Shown here in pieces: positions 1 through 8,359 of a stretch of DNA of 64,000 bases; the stretch's first letter is position 1, and every line of letters starts with the position of its first letter. Made by a program: the position numbers and the translations under genes. Source of the stretch: Candidatus Saccharicenans subterraneus (GTDB taxonomy: Bacteria > Acidobacteriota > Aminicenantia > Aminicenantales > Saccharicenantaceae). Under the pieces are notes generated by a model. That model saw only the letters and a program-made list of their open reading frames with translations. It had not been told where the DNA came from and did no database searches. The stretch spans positions 1 through 64,000 of the forward strand of contig QUAH01000010.1 in the NCBI GenBank assembly GCA_003426165.1, given 5' to 3'.

Positions 1-1
1 C

Positions 2-94
2 CTGGCTGGAGAGAGGATTACCGTAGCCCTTATCCCAAACGAGAAGCTGTATGTCCTGAAAAATAACCAGAAAGTGGCCGAGTTCCCACTCTAA
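2..94 (+). CDS. C-terminal end of an insertion-sequence transposase (partial)
   Basis: The window opens inside an open frame that runs from base 2 to a TAA at 92-94 and encodes a basic tail with the pattern LAGERITVALI...NNQKVAEFPL. Such tails, with a short strand-rich module after the DDE integrase core, are usual at the end of integrase-type transposases of the IS481/IS3/IS21 kind. A repeated 19-base terminus lies directly downstream, which supports an IS. Only about 30 residues are visible, so the family is not settled and I cannot tell whether the element is complete. Confidence 0.5.
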   Translation: MAGERITVALIPNEKLYVLKNNQKVAEFPL

Positions 95-108
95 ATTTTA
101 CCCCTGAC

Positions 109-151
109 GTCTACTTTTGATTTTTACAAAATGTCTACTTTTGATTTTTAC
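109..151. repeat. Two direct copies of a 19-base IS-terminus repeat
   Basis: GTCTACTTTTGATTTTTAC occurs exactly at 109-127 and again at 133-151, 24 bases apart and just after the transposase stop codon. Repeated short boxes inside the end of an element are typical transposase binding sites. The element boundary is probably close to 151-160. The other end lies outside the window. Confidence 0.6.
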
Positions 152-398
152 GGAACACCGGGCCAAAATTTCCTTGACAGTCTTTTGAGGGGCGTGTTAG
201 CATTGTTTGATCTTGAAAAGGAAGTCATGAGGCAATGGTGCGGGGCGCTTTATCAGAAGAAAGGGCAAGCAATATTTTGCTTCCCATCTCCTTAATTTTA
301 CCTTCCCCAGAAATCCTTACCCTGGGTTTCATGTCCCATGATTCTCGACCGCTCTCAAGAAAGGCGGCCATTTAATTTTGTCACGAAAGGAGATTGAA
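152..398 (+). promoter_or_regulatory. Gene-free leader of the exported-protein cluster, with a possible sigma70 promoter
   Basis: No gene is visible between the IS end and the ATG at 399. TTGACA at 174-179, 17 bases, then TTAGCAT at 197-203 forms a plausible promoter pointing at the five-gene cluster. The rest of the leader shows no clear structure. The promoter call rests on consensus only. Confidence 0.3.
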
Positions 399-2591
399 AT
401 GAATTTCTGGTCAACAAGAAGGGGGAGTATGGTTTTTTACTTCCCGATCTTCATATTACTGGTCTTAGCCCTGGTTGCAGCAAGCGGCCTTAAGGCAGCC
501 GATGTCGTCGTTTATGATTTTGTGAAAAAAGCTCCTGAGGCCAAATGGTACCGGGCTATCTCCGCGGCCGGCGAACTTCCATGGAACGGTGCCGATAATG
601 ATAGCCGGGGCTTTGCCCGGCACGTGACCAATGCCGTACTGGAGGATGGTCAGACCATTTCCCAGGTTCTTCAGACCCATCCTGAATGGAAAAATGACGG
701 AAACATAATCGGGGTCTTTCCTGGAGTCAAGATTCCCGCCGGCGCTACCTTTAAGGCTACCGTGGGCTTTCTGAAAGGCGCCACCCAGTCCGATGGCGTC
801 AAGTTTTACGTTTCCATGGTTAGTGCCGGAGGCGGAGCGGTAATGTTGGCAGAGGTTCCGGCCAGGTATGACGGTAAGCTGGACCAGGTTTCGGTTGACC
901 TGTCACCCTATGCTGGCTCAACCGTGGATTTCCGGCTGTCGGTGTCCGCTGCCGGCAGGTCAGTGCAGGACTGGGCGGTCTGGGCATCTGCGGCCATCTA
1001 TGCCCCCCTGACCGTCCAGAAGGTTGGCCAGGTAGCTGACCTGAGCAAGGCCAAGGTTCCGGCCACCACCCCGCAGAAACCGGCCGGCGGGGTTGACCTG
1101 CAGCTGGTTAAACCTTCCATCATCAAAACCATCCCCCTTAACCCGGCCGGAGTGGCCCCGAGCCGTCATAAAGTCGAGGACATCGGCCCCCTGAACATAG
1201 AAGAACCCATGACCCTGCTCAACCGGGTTTTCAAGGATAATGAAAAGCCGAATACTTATTATTACCTTCCCCGGGAAATAAACCTGGTCCGCGATAGAGC
1301 CGCCGGTGGCTACCGGATAAGTGCTGTCTGGACCAATGACCAGAGGGTCAAGACCACCATGACCCTTAAGGCCAATGTCGACCCGGCCGATGTCAAGCTG
1401 ATGGAGGAAGCCCTGAAGGCGGCCCGGGGTCAACAGGCAGTCTTGCGCTCGTTGCCCTATGATGAAGCGGCCATAATAGACATGCAGGGCTGGGAAGACT
1501 GGGAAATTGAGAATATCAGGATCCCGAGTTTTGGCTCCCTGGAAACGGAATTGCCCATCAACATTGCCATGGCTCCGGATACTCTGGCTGAACTGAAGCC
1601 GCTTCTGGAAAAAGAAGGGTTGACTGCCGGGATGAAAATTAAGTCCGGGACCGTGGAGCGAGAGATTCCCATCAGGGTTGGCCTTAAATACTTTACAGGC
1701 CGCTGGTATTCGGGAGTGGAAGAGCTTGGCTTTTCCATAGACGAGAAGAATTCCGTTCTCTATCTCCACGGCGTCAGGAACCTTTCAGATTTTCCGATTA
1801 AAGTTTCTTCGGTCAGCCTGCGCTTCAGGCTGCCCAACGGCGAGGATGTCTACAAGAACCTTAAGTGCCTTAAGGAAACTGTAATCCAGCCCGGGCAGGC
1901 CCTGGACCTGGAAGTCCAGTTTGTGCCCAGGGGACTGCTACTGGCTGAGTACCGGAAGGCTTTTCCAACCGCGCCTCCAGCGCCAAAGAAAAAGAGTTCC
2001 CTTCTGGAGAAGGGCCTCGGAGCCTTGAAAGGCGAACTGGAGAAGAAACTGGACAAGGACAAGGTCCAGGAAGCCGAGGAACTCCTGGTCAAGGACGAGG
2101 TCGGCCAGCCGGCCAGTCCCAAGGTCGACGCCTTCTTCAAACAGTATGCCCGCAGTTTCTGGATGGAGATTGAACCCGATTTCAACTGCCAGCCCTGCCT
2201 GGACAAGATCTGGAGCAACATTGAAGTGGTTTCTTACATAGAAAGGATGAGGAAACTCCAGGTGGAAGTCCTGGCCAGCGTTTTCGACCCGGCGGCCTAT
2301 GACAGCCCGCTGGAGGTGGAAAAGGTCCGGGTGGAAATCCGTTCGCCCTACCTGAGCGCCCAGGGCCGGAGCGGGCTGGTAACCGGGATTGATTTCAACA
2401 AGAACAAGCTTAAAGAGCTGGTGACGGTTTACCTGCCAATGGCCAGCGGTGAGCAGTTCAATTTCGAGTACAAGATAAAGGCCGTTCTGAAAGACGGTCA
2501 GATTGCCGAGTCGGCCAGCTGGGAAACGGTGACCGACAGCCTGGATCTGACCGTAGGACCGTACCACATAAAAAACCTTTTCGGCAGATAG
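399..2591 (+). CDS. Exported protein of unknown function, first gene of a five-gene paralogue cluster
   Basis: I do not recognise a named family. The ATG at 399 follows an AAAGGAGA ribosome site; an in-frame TTG at 378 is less likely. The 730-residue product starts with a charged stretch, a long hydrophobic segment (about residues 12-35) and an ALKAAD-like cleavage region, so it should be exported. Residues 40-200 look strand-rich. The middle holds a NTYYYLP motif and a strand-rich segment like those in the next four genes. Residues 520-580 are a Lys/Glu-rich helical linker, and a CQPC pair lies at residues 597-600. The final 100 residues (FEYKIKAVLKDG) resemble the C-terminal module of the downstream paralogues. 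It is therefore probably a distant member of the same family, working outside the cytoplasm. It is separated from the next gene by 72 bases. Confidence 0.75.
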   Translation: MNFWSTRRGSMVFYFPIFILLVLALVAASGLKAADVVVYDFVKKAPEAKWYRAISAAGELPWNGADNDSRGFARHVTNAVLEDGQTISQVLQTHPEWKNDGNIIGVFPGVKIPAGATFKATVGFLKGATQSDGVKFYVSMVSAGGGAVMLAEVPARYDGKLDQVSVDLSPYAGSTVDFRLSVSAAGRSVQDWAVWASAAIYAPLTVQKVGQVADLSKAKVPATTPQKPAGGVDLQLVKPSIIKTIPLNPAGVAPSRHKVEDIGPLNIEEPMTLLNRVFKDNEKPNTYYYLPREINLVRDRAAGGYRISAVWTNDQRVKTTMTLKANVDPADVKLMEEALKAARGQQAVLRSLPYDEAAIIDMQGWEDWEIENIRIPSFGSLETELPINIAMAPDTLAELKPLLEKEGLTAGMKIKSGTVEREIPIRVGLKYFTGRWYSGVEELGFSIDEKNSVLYLHGVRNLSDFPIKVSSVSLRFRLPNGEDVYKNLKCLKETVIQPGQALDLEVQFVPRGLLLAEYRKAFPTAPPAPKKKSSLLEKGLGALKGELEKKLDKDKVQEAEELLVKDEVGQPASPKVDAFFKQYARSFWMEIEPDFNCQPCLDKIWSNIEVVSYIERMRKLQVEVLASVFDPAAYDSPLEVEKVRVEIRSPYLSAQGRSGLVTGIDFNKNKLKELVTVYLPMASGEQFNFEYKIKAVLKDGQIAESASWETVTDSLDLTVGPYHIKNLFGR

Positions 2592-2663
2592 CAATGGCGC
2601 GCCAAGGGGAAATTGCAAATAACATAAAAATTTAGAAAAGTTCAGGAAAATAAGGAGGCAGAG

Positions 2664-4352
2664 ATGCGGACTCCGTTAACTAAAAAGGCTGGGAGGCTAT
2701 TCTTGTTTTTTGCTCTGGTTCTGGTCGCTGTGGCCACTGGCCTTAGGGCCGAGGTGCTGCTGGACCGGGAGCCCATCCAGGTCACAAACGCCCTGCTATT
2801 GAGGGACCATGCCGACGAACACGGTTATCATTATATGCCCCTGGCGCCCAGGGTTGCTACCTGGCCGGACGGCAAGCCCAAGTTCAGCTTTATCCAGTAT
2901 GTCCGGACCGGGAAGGAGATTACGGGCGGCATTCTGCATTTTCTCTGTACCTTCGGTCTGACCAAGGAAGAGCTGGAAAAAGCCGAGCAGGAACTGAAAA
3001 GGATTGACAAGGATGGCAGGATAATCGGCCCGGTGATGTTTACCTCGGGAGAGTTTCACATCATTTCGGCCTCGGCCGGAGAGGGCGGAATATTCAGCCG
3101 CAGAATAGTTGGCACCGGCAAGGCCCCGCTTCTGGCCGGCTCAGAAGCCGCGGTCTCAATTGCCCTGACCGAAGAAGGCTCGACTCTGCTGATGGAATCA
3201 TTCAAGAAGCCCACTTCTGATATTTCGGTTCAGTTCGTCATGACCTACCAGGGGCTGACCCCCGCTTACCAGGCCCTGCTGACCGTGGACTGGGACAAGG
3301 TCTATGACCACAAGGAATTCAAGGCCGATGTCGGGCATTTTTTTGTCAGCGCCCAGATTCATAAAATCTATTCTCAATTGAGGGAGCAGGGAGCCATCAA
3401 GCTGGAGGTTATAGGCGAAGATGCCAAGATGGATGAACTCCTGGATACGGCCTACAACACCATTACCAGGATGATGTTTGAGGCCAAGCCGGTAAAGCCC
3501 GAGGATATAGGCAAGGCCGAGGCCAGCACTGGATCCAACTGGCTGGGCAAGCTGTTTGGCCAGGCCCATTTTGGCTTTGTCCGGAAGCAGGTCAAGCTGA
3601 GCGGCAAGTACACCGTGGACCTGACCAGGCGCAAGCGCGACCAGCGGGAAGTTCCCCTGACCGGAAATATCAGCGGTCTTTACAAGCAATATGGTAAAGA
3701 GGCGGAGTTCTTCAGCGTGGTGGACCTGGATGACCCGACCTTTGAAGAACGAACCATAAACGTCATCCTGGACGGCGAGGATTTCCAGACCTTTTCACAA
3801 TACCTGAATTTTGCGGGCATTACCTTTAAGAAGGAATACGAGAATGCCGACATGAAGTCCATCACCGAGGACCTGATTTTCGACCGGACCAAGTTCGGCC
3901 AGAACGGCAACAAGCTGTCGCTCAAATACCGGCGCAAGGGCGACCAGACAGACAAGTGGCTGGAGTACGAGTATAAGCCCATCTGGAGCTATGTCGGCGG
4001 GCTGGAAGTGGCCGGAGACTGGATCAAGACCAGCCAGCCGGTCATCACCCTGACTCCCCCCCATAAATATCGCTACATAGAAGTCCTGGCCGAAGAGGCC
4101 AACATGAATGAGCATGGTATCATCAGGATTGCCGTCCAGTTCAGGCACAAGAATTTTGGCCGGCAGCTGCAGAAGGAAGTGGTCCTGCGCAAGGGCGAAC
4201 CGCTTAACATCAACTACGTCTATTTCCACGAGCCAAACAACCTGGAGTATGAATACAACATTATCTGGCTGTTCAAGGATAACACCAGGGTTTCCTCCGG
4301 CTGGAAGAAAGCCACCGACCCCTTTATCTATGCCTACTATGAGAAGCTCTGA
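2664..4352 (+). CDS. Exported paralogue A of the unrecognised five-gene family
   Basis: 562 residues with a signal peptide cleaved near Ala29 and an AAGGAGG-type ribosome site. Two parts are shared with the genes at 5580 and 8360. The N-terminal module (residues 35-215) carries a DHAD...YHYMPLAPR box, GGILHF, a VSIALTEEG box and a GLTPAYQA...VDWDKVYD box. The C-terminal module (residues 310-562) carries SGKYTVDL, NISGLYKQYG, a DLDDPTFEER...ILDGEDF box and a final FIYAYYEKL. No catalytic motif or membrane anchor is evident. The predominance of alternating hydrophobic and charged residues suggests beta-sandwich modules. It is in line with its neighbours and very probably co-transcribed, as the next gene begins at its stop codon. 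Function unknown; secretion is inferred from the signal peptide. Confidence 0.8.
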   Translation: MRTPLTKKAGRLFLFFALVLVAVATGLRAEVLLDREPIQVTNALLLRDHADEHGYHYMPLAPRVATWPDGKPKFSFIQYVRTGKEITGGILHFLCTFGLTKEELEKAEQELKRIDKDGRIIGPVMFTSGEFHIISASAGEGGIFSRRIVGTGKAPLLAGSEAAVSIALTEEGSTLLMESFKKPTSDISVQFVMTYQGLTPAYQALLTVDWDKVYDHKEFKADVGHFFVSAQIHKIYSQLREQGAIKLEVIGEDAKMDELLDTAYNTITRMMFEAKPVKPEDIGKAEASTGSNWLGKLFGQAHFGFVRKQVKLSGKYTVDLTRRKRDQREVPLTGNISGLYKQYGKEAEFFSVVDLDDPTFEERTINVILDGEDFQTFSQYLNFAGITFKKEYENADMKSITEDLIFDRTKFGQNGNKLSLKYRRKGDQTDKWLEYEYKPIWSYVGGLEVAGDWIKTSQPVITLTPPHKYRYIEVLAEEANMNEHGIIRIAVQFRHKNFGRQLQKEVVLRKGEPLNINYVYFHEPNNLEYEYNIIWLFKDNTRVSSGWKKATDPFIYAYYEKL

Positions 4353-4367
4353 ATGAAGGAGGTCCAG

Positions 4368-5390
4368 TTGCGATTCAGGCCAGTGACCGGGCTTCCGATT
4401 CTCTTATGGCTGCTTCTGGCGCCAGGACTGAGGGCTGACCCGGTTCTGACCAGGCCAGAGACGGTGGCCGGGCGGATCATAGTTTATCCCGACCACCGGA
4501 GTCCCAAACTTTTTTACTACGTGCCCACCCGGCTCCACCTGAGCCAGACCTTCGGGAAACCCAATTTCTTTTTCTACAAGTATGTTTACGTTAATAACCA
4601 GGGAACGGCTGAACCCAGAACCACCGCCGGCGGAGTGCTGACCCTTTCGGTTGAGTTCGGCGATGAAACGGAAATCCTGAGAAGGGAAAAAGGGGAGCAA
4701 TTCGAGTACCGGCCGGTCCAGGTTGAAACCATAGAACTCAGCCTGAGCTACACCGGCCTGGAGAAACTGGAGGACCAGAAACCAGCTGGCGGGGACAAGA
4801 AGGCTCTTGGCTCGAATAAGATTCTCTGGACGGGGAAGAGCTTTACCTTTCCGCTGAGCGCGGCCTCGGCCTCTTATCTCTGGAAAATCTATGAAGAAAA
4901 GAAAGCCGCCAGCCTGAGCCTGGAGTGTACCTTTAGCTACGGCGGTTATGAAATCGACCAGGAAGGGAAATTGCAGCCGGGGGAGAGAAGCGGACGTCTC
5001 AGTTTCGACATCCCCGTTTCCATGGAACAAAACCCCGACCTTTTCCAGGTGATCAACCTGGCCCAGAAGTTCTCGTTCAATTACCGTAAGCTGAGCGTCA
5101 TCTGCTTTGACTTTGTTAACGGGCTGAATGGCAACATGGTCAAGATGACAGTCGAGGTGGAAAGCACCACCGCCCGGGGCCAGAAAGACGCCAAGATGGT
5201 GACTTTTTCCGCGGATAGCCAGCCGCAGTACAACCTGGAATTTAACGTTCCGGAAGCCAGGGGAGGAAAATACCGCTACCGGGTGACCAAAGTCTATGCC
5301 GACGGGCGTTCGGAAAGGGGCGACTGGCAGGAAGGGGATAATGCCTTCCTGGACTTATCAACCTATGAGCTGGTGATTAAGGATGATTGA
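4368..5390 (+). CDS. Short divergent exported paralogue B
   Basis: An ATG at 4353 abuts the previous stop codon, but a strong AAGGAGG at 4356-4362 is correctly spaced for an in-frame TTG at 4368, which I choose. That gives 340 residues beginning with a clean signal peptide cut near Ala23. It keeps diverged forms of the family boxes: YPDHRSPKLFYYVP near the start, GLEKL, and a C-terminal KYRYRVTKVYADGRSERGDW segment that matches the final domain of its neighbours. The long middle part found in the 562-residue paralogue is missing. It may be a degenerate or specialised subunit that pairs with the larger members. No enzymatic motif is visible. Confidence 0.75.
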   Translation: MRFRPVTGLPILLWLLLAPGLRADPVLTRPETVAGRIIVYPDHRSPKLFYYVPTRLHLSQTFGKPNFFFYKYVYVNNQGTAEPRTTAGGVLTLSVEFGDETEILRREKGEQFEYRPVQVETIELSLSYTGLEKLEDQKPAGGDKKALGSNKILWTGKSFTFPLSAASASYLWKIYEEKKAASLSLECTFSYGGYEIDQEGKLQPGERSGRLSFDIPVSMEQNPDLFQVINLAQKFSFNYRKLSVICFDFVNGLNGNMVKMTVEVESTTARGQKDAKMVTFSADSQPQYNLEFNVPEARGGKYRYRVTKVYADGRSERGDWQEGDNAFLDLSTYELVIKDD

Positions 5391-5579
5391 GGTTCTGAGC
5401 CGGACGATGACGATAGAGGACGCGCCGGTCGCACCGGCGACGAATCATCAGCCCGGCTTAATCCGCAATTTTCAGAATGCGGCAGGTCATGCTCATGGTT
5501 CTGACCATGATAGACAGTATATCAATGCCCGGTTTGAAGTTTCTGTTTCCCGGGTAGTTTTTAAGACAGGAGAGCTTTT

Positions 5580-8309
5580 ATGAAAAAGAAAACAATCTTG
5601 CTGTTGATTGGTCTCTCTTTCATTTTATCTTCCGGACTTCTGCTCCTGGCCGAGGTGGCGGTGGAGGAAGTGATACAAGCCGGGATGTATGTATTTTACC
5701 GGGACCATGCTGACCCGCATAAATACTACTACGTGCCCGGGGAGCCGCGGCTGGCGACCAGGAGGGACGGGACGCCGGAGTTTAGCTTTATCAAGTACAC
5801 CAAGACCGACAGCACGACGAAGGGCGGGGTGCTGCATTTTCTGGTGACCTGGGGTTTTACCAGCGGGGAGCTCAGCTCGGCCGAATCGGCCCTCAAGGGT
5901 ATAGACCCTCAGGCTAAACTGGCCGGGCCGGTGCCATTCAAGGAAGCGACTTTCCAGGTGATTTCGGCCACTGCCGGGAAGGACGGGATATTCAATCGTC
6001 GTATAGTTGGGGAGGGTAAGGCTCCGGTTCTGCCTGGCCAGAAGGCTGCGGTATCGATAGCGCTGACCGAGGAAGGGGCATCGTTGCTCTGGGAGTCATT
6101 CAAGAACCCGACTTCCGACGTATCGGTGCAGTATGTGCTTAAGTTTTCGGGGATAACGCCGGCCTTCCAGGCCAAGCTGAAGGTGGACTGGGACAAGGTT
6201 TACACCCAGCATGACATCAAGGCGGCGGTGGAAGGGACAGTGAAGGTGGTGAAGCTGCGGGCTGACCTGGGGGCGACGCTGGAGGAGCTGAGGCAGAAAG
6301 GGGCAATCCAGCTGGATGTTGTAGGTGAGAACGAGAACATGCAGAAGCTTCTGGAAACGGCCTACAACCACATCCTGCAGCTGATGTGCGACAAGGTTCC
6401 TGTGGGGAGCACGGCAGCTTCGAGAAGTAGTGCTTTCTTCAGGTTAAGGAATCCTGCTGACCTTAAGCATCCCTGGTCTGAACACCTCAGTTATGAGCGG
6501 CTGAATCCCGGAGTTCTGGCAACTCCGGATGATCTTGATAATACCTATCGAGGACCAAATGCCTGGGCCCGGCAGGAACAGCAGGTCTCGGGCCAGCAGC
6601 TTGATTGCAGTGCGGCAGACAGGAGAAGAGCGGACCAGCTTTATCAGAAAGGTCTGGCCCTGGCTGCGGAGAAAAAGTACCTGGAGGCCATCGACCAGTT
6701 CAAAAAGGCTTATGCTGCCTGTCCCGACCCGAAATATTATCTTCATGTCGGAACCTATTATCTGGATTACCTTTATGATTATAATATGGGATCCAGCCAT
6801 CTGAAAAAGTTTGTCGAGCTGGCCGAACAAAAAAATCTTTACAGCGCTGAAAGGGAAGGGGCTGCTCGCATAGTTGCGGCCATCGATGAAGCCCGTGAAC
6901 TCTTCAACCGGGGGAAGGCGCTGAGGGAAGAAGGGAAGTTTACCGAGGCTTCCGGGGAATTTCTCAGGTGCTATGAGCTGATCAAGAACCCGAGAGCCAT
7001 CTACAGCGCCGGGTTGTGTTATCGGGACCTCGGGGACAAGTTTGAAGAAAATCGGAGAGCCAACTATTCCACCGCAGTTGTCTACCTGAATGAGTTTCTC
7101 CAGAATTTCGGGGAAGCCTCGCCTGAGGCCGACCTGGACGGATTAAAGAATAATGCCCTGAACGTGGTGGCCGAGCTTAATCAGAAGATTGCCTCTCTTC
7201 CCGGGTATGTTCCACCCGCAAAACCCGAACAGGCCCAGCAGGCACAAACAGGGGGAGCTACAGCCACTGGAGCTCAGCAGGCCACAGCCGGGGCGGAGAG
7301 GGCTACTGCCGGGACGCAGGCCGGAGATGTGCGGGGTGCCCTGGGACAGCAGGCCACCTCATCGGGCCAGGCCAGCGGCACTCAGCAGGCTGCTTCCGGA
7401 CAGACCACAACCGGAACTACAGCCACGCAGACCACGACTCCGCCGGCTTCGACTTCCGGACAGTCTGGAAAACCGGCGCAGGCCACCACTCCGGCCGCCC
7501 CTGAAGTCAAGCCCATTGTCAGTGTCCAGCTCGGGTATAGCTTCAAACGGACCAAGCTGAGCGGCAAGTACGAGGTGGATATGAGGCGCCGCCTGCGCGA
7601 GGACCGGGAAATAGTGATGAGCGGCAACATCAGCGGGATTTACCAGAAGTACGGGGAAGACAGGAGATTTTTCACCGTGGTCAGCCTGGACGACCCGACC
7701 TTCCAGGAGAGGTCGGTGGAAGTGATACTGGACGGTCAGGATGCCGATGATTTTAAGAACTACGTCAACAGCGTATCGGTGATTTTCCGCAAGCAGCGAA
7801 TGGGCGGGCCGGTGCAGACCGGTGAGGTTAAGTTTTTTGAACAGCAGTTTGCCGAGAAGGGAAATCGGCTGAGCTTCAAGTACAGCCGGGTCAACGAGGC
7901 CTCGACCGAATGGTTGAATTACGAGTACAGGACGAAATGGGCGCTTTATGGCGGGGTGGAATGGGAGAGCGACTGGGTGAAGACGGATGACTCGGTGCTG
8001 ACGCTCACGCCTCCGGTTCGTCGCCGGACGATAGAGATCTCACTGGACGAGGACAACATCCTTCAGAACAAGATCAAGGCAGCGGCCATACAGGTGAAGC
8101 ATAATGTTTTCGGCAAGGATGTCCTGAAGGAAGTGGTTATTAATTATGACAAGGGCGACCCGCTGGTGGTTAACTACACTTACATGCACGAAGAGGGCAA
8201 GCCGGGCTACAGCTACCGGGTAATCTGGCTGACCCTGGATGGAAAGGAAGTGGAAACCTCCTGGGTCAACCGCGAGGGCCCCTTCATCTATGCCGTCTTC
8301 AATAAATAG
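5580..8309 (+). CDS. Exported paralogue C with inserted TPRs and a Gln/Thr/Ala-rich linker
   Basis: 909 residues; signal peptide cut near Ala24, ribosome site ACAGGAGAG before ATG 5580. Residues 30-275 and 645-909 are the two modules shared with the genes at 2664 and 8360 (DHADPHKYYYVP, VSIALTEEG, SGKYEVDM, NISGIYQKYG, SLDDPTFQER, final PFIYAVFNK). Between them lies extra sequence. Residues about 345-510 contain tetratricopeptide-like helices (ALAAEKKYLEAIDQFKKAY, GKALREEGKFTEASGEFLRCYEL), and residues about 545-640 are a low-complexity linker rich in Gln, Thr, Ala and Gly. TPRs bind proteins, so this member could recruit partners at the cell surface or in the periplasm (inference). The linker has no obvious cleavage or anchoring motif. 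Confidence 0.8.
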   Translation: MKKKTILLLIGLSFILSSGLLLLAEVAVEEVIQAGMYVFYRDHADPHKYYYVPGEPRLATRRDGTPEFSFIKYTKTDSTTKGGVLHFLVTWGFTSGELSSAESALKGIDPQAKLAGPVPFKEATFQVISATAGKDGIFNRRIVGEGKAPVLPGQKAAVSIALTEEGASLLWESFKNPTSDVSVQYVLKFSGITPAFQAKLKVDWDKVYTQHDIKAAVEGTVKVVKLRADLGATLEELRQKGAIQLDVVGENENMQKLLETAYNHILQLMCDKVPVGSTAASRSSAFFRLRNPADLKHPWSEHLSYERLNPGVLATPDDLDNTYRGPNAWARQEQQVSGQQLDCSAADRRRADQLYQKGLALAAEKKYLEAIDQFKKAYAACPDPKYYLHVGTYYLDYLYDYNMGSSHLKKFVELAEQKNLYSAEREGAARIVAAIDEARELFNRGKALREEGKFTEASGEFLRCYELIKNPRAIYSAGLCYRDLGDKFEENRRANYSTAVVYLNEFLQNFGEASPEADLDGLKNNALNVVAELNQKIASLPGYVPPAKPEQAQQAQTGGATATGAQQATAGAERATAGTQAGDVRGALGQQATSSGQASGTQQAASGQTTTGTTATQTTTPPASTSGQSGKPAQATTPAAPEVKPIVSVQLGYSFKRTKLSGKYEVDMRRRLREDREIVMSGNISGIYQKYGEDRRFFTVVSLDDPTFQERSVEVILDGQDADDFKNYVNSVSVIFRKQRMGGPVQTGEVKFFEQQFAEKGNRLSFKYSRVNEASTEWLNYEYRTKWALYGGVEWESDWVKTDDSVLTLTPPVRRRTIEISLDEDNILQNKIKAAAIQVKHNVFGKDVLKEVVINYDKGDPLVVNYTYMHEEGKPGYSYRVIWLTLDGKEVETSWVNREGPFIYAVFNK

Positions 8310-8359
8310 AATGCGATAGATTGAAAAATTGAAAACAAGCGAATAGCGAGGAGGCTAAG

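Noticed and set aside
5383-5583. 66-codon frame linking paralogues B and C, with overlaps at both ends
   Set aside because: Overlaps look like operon coupling, but the peptide has no family features, no good ribosome site and a composition unlike its neighbours; probably chance.
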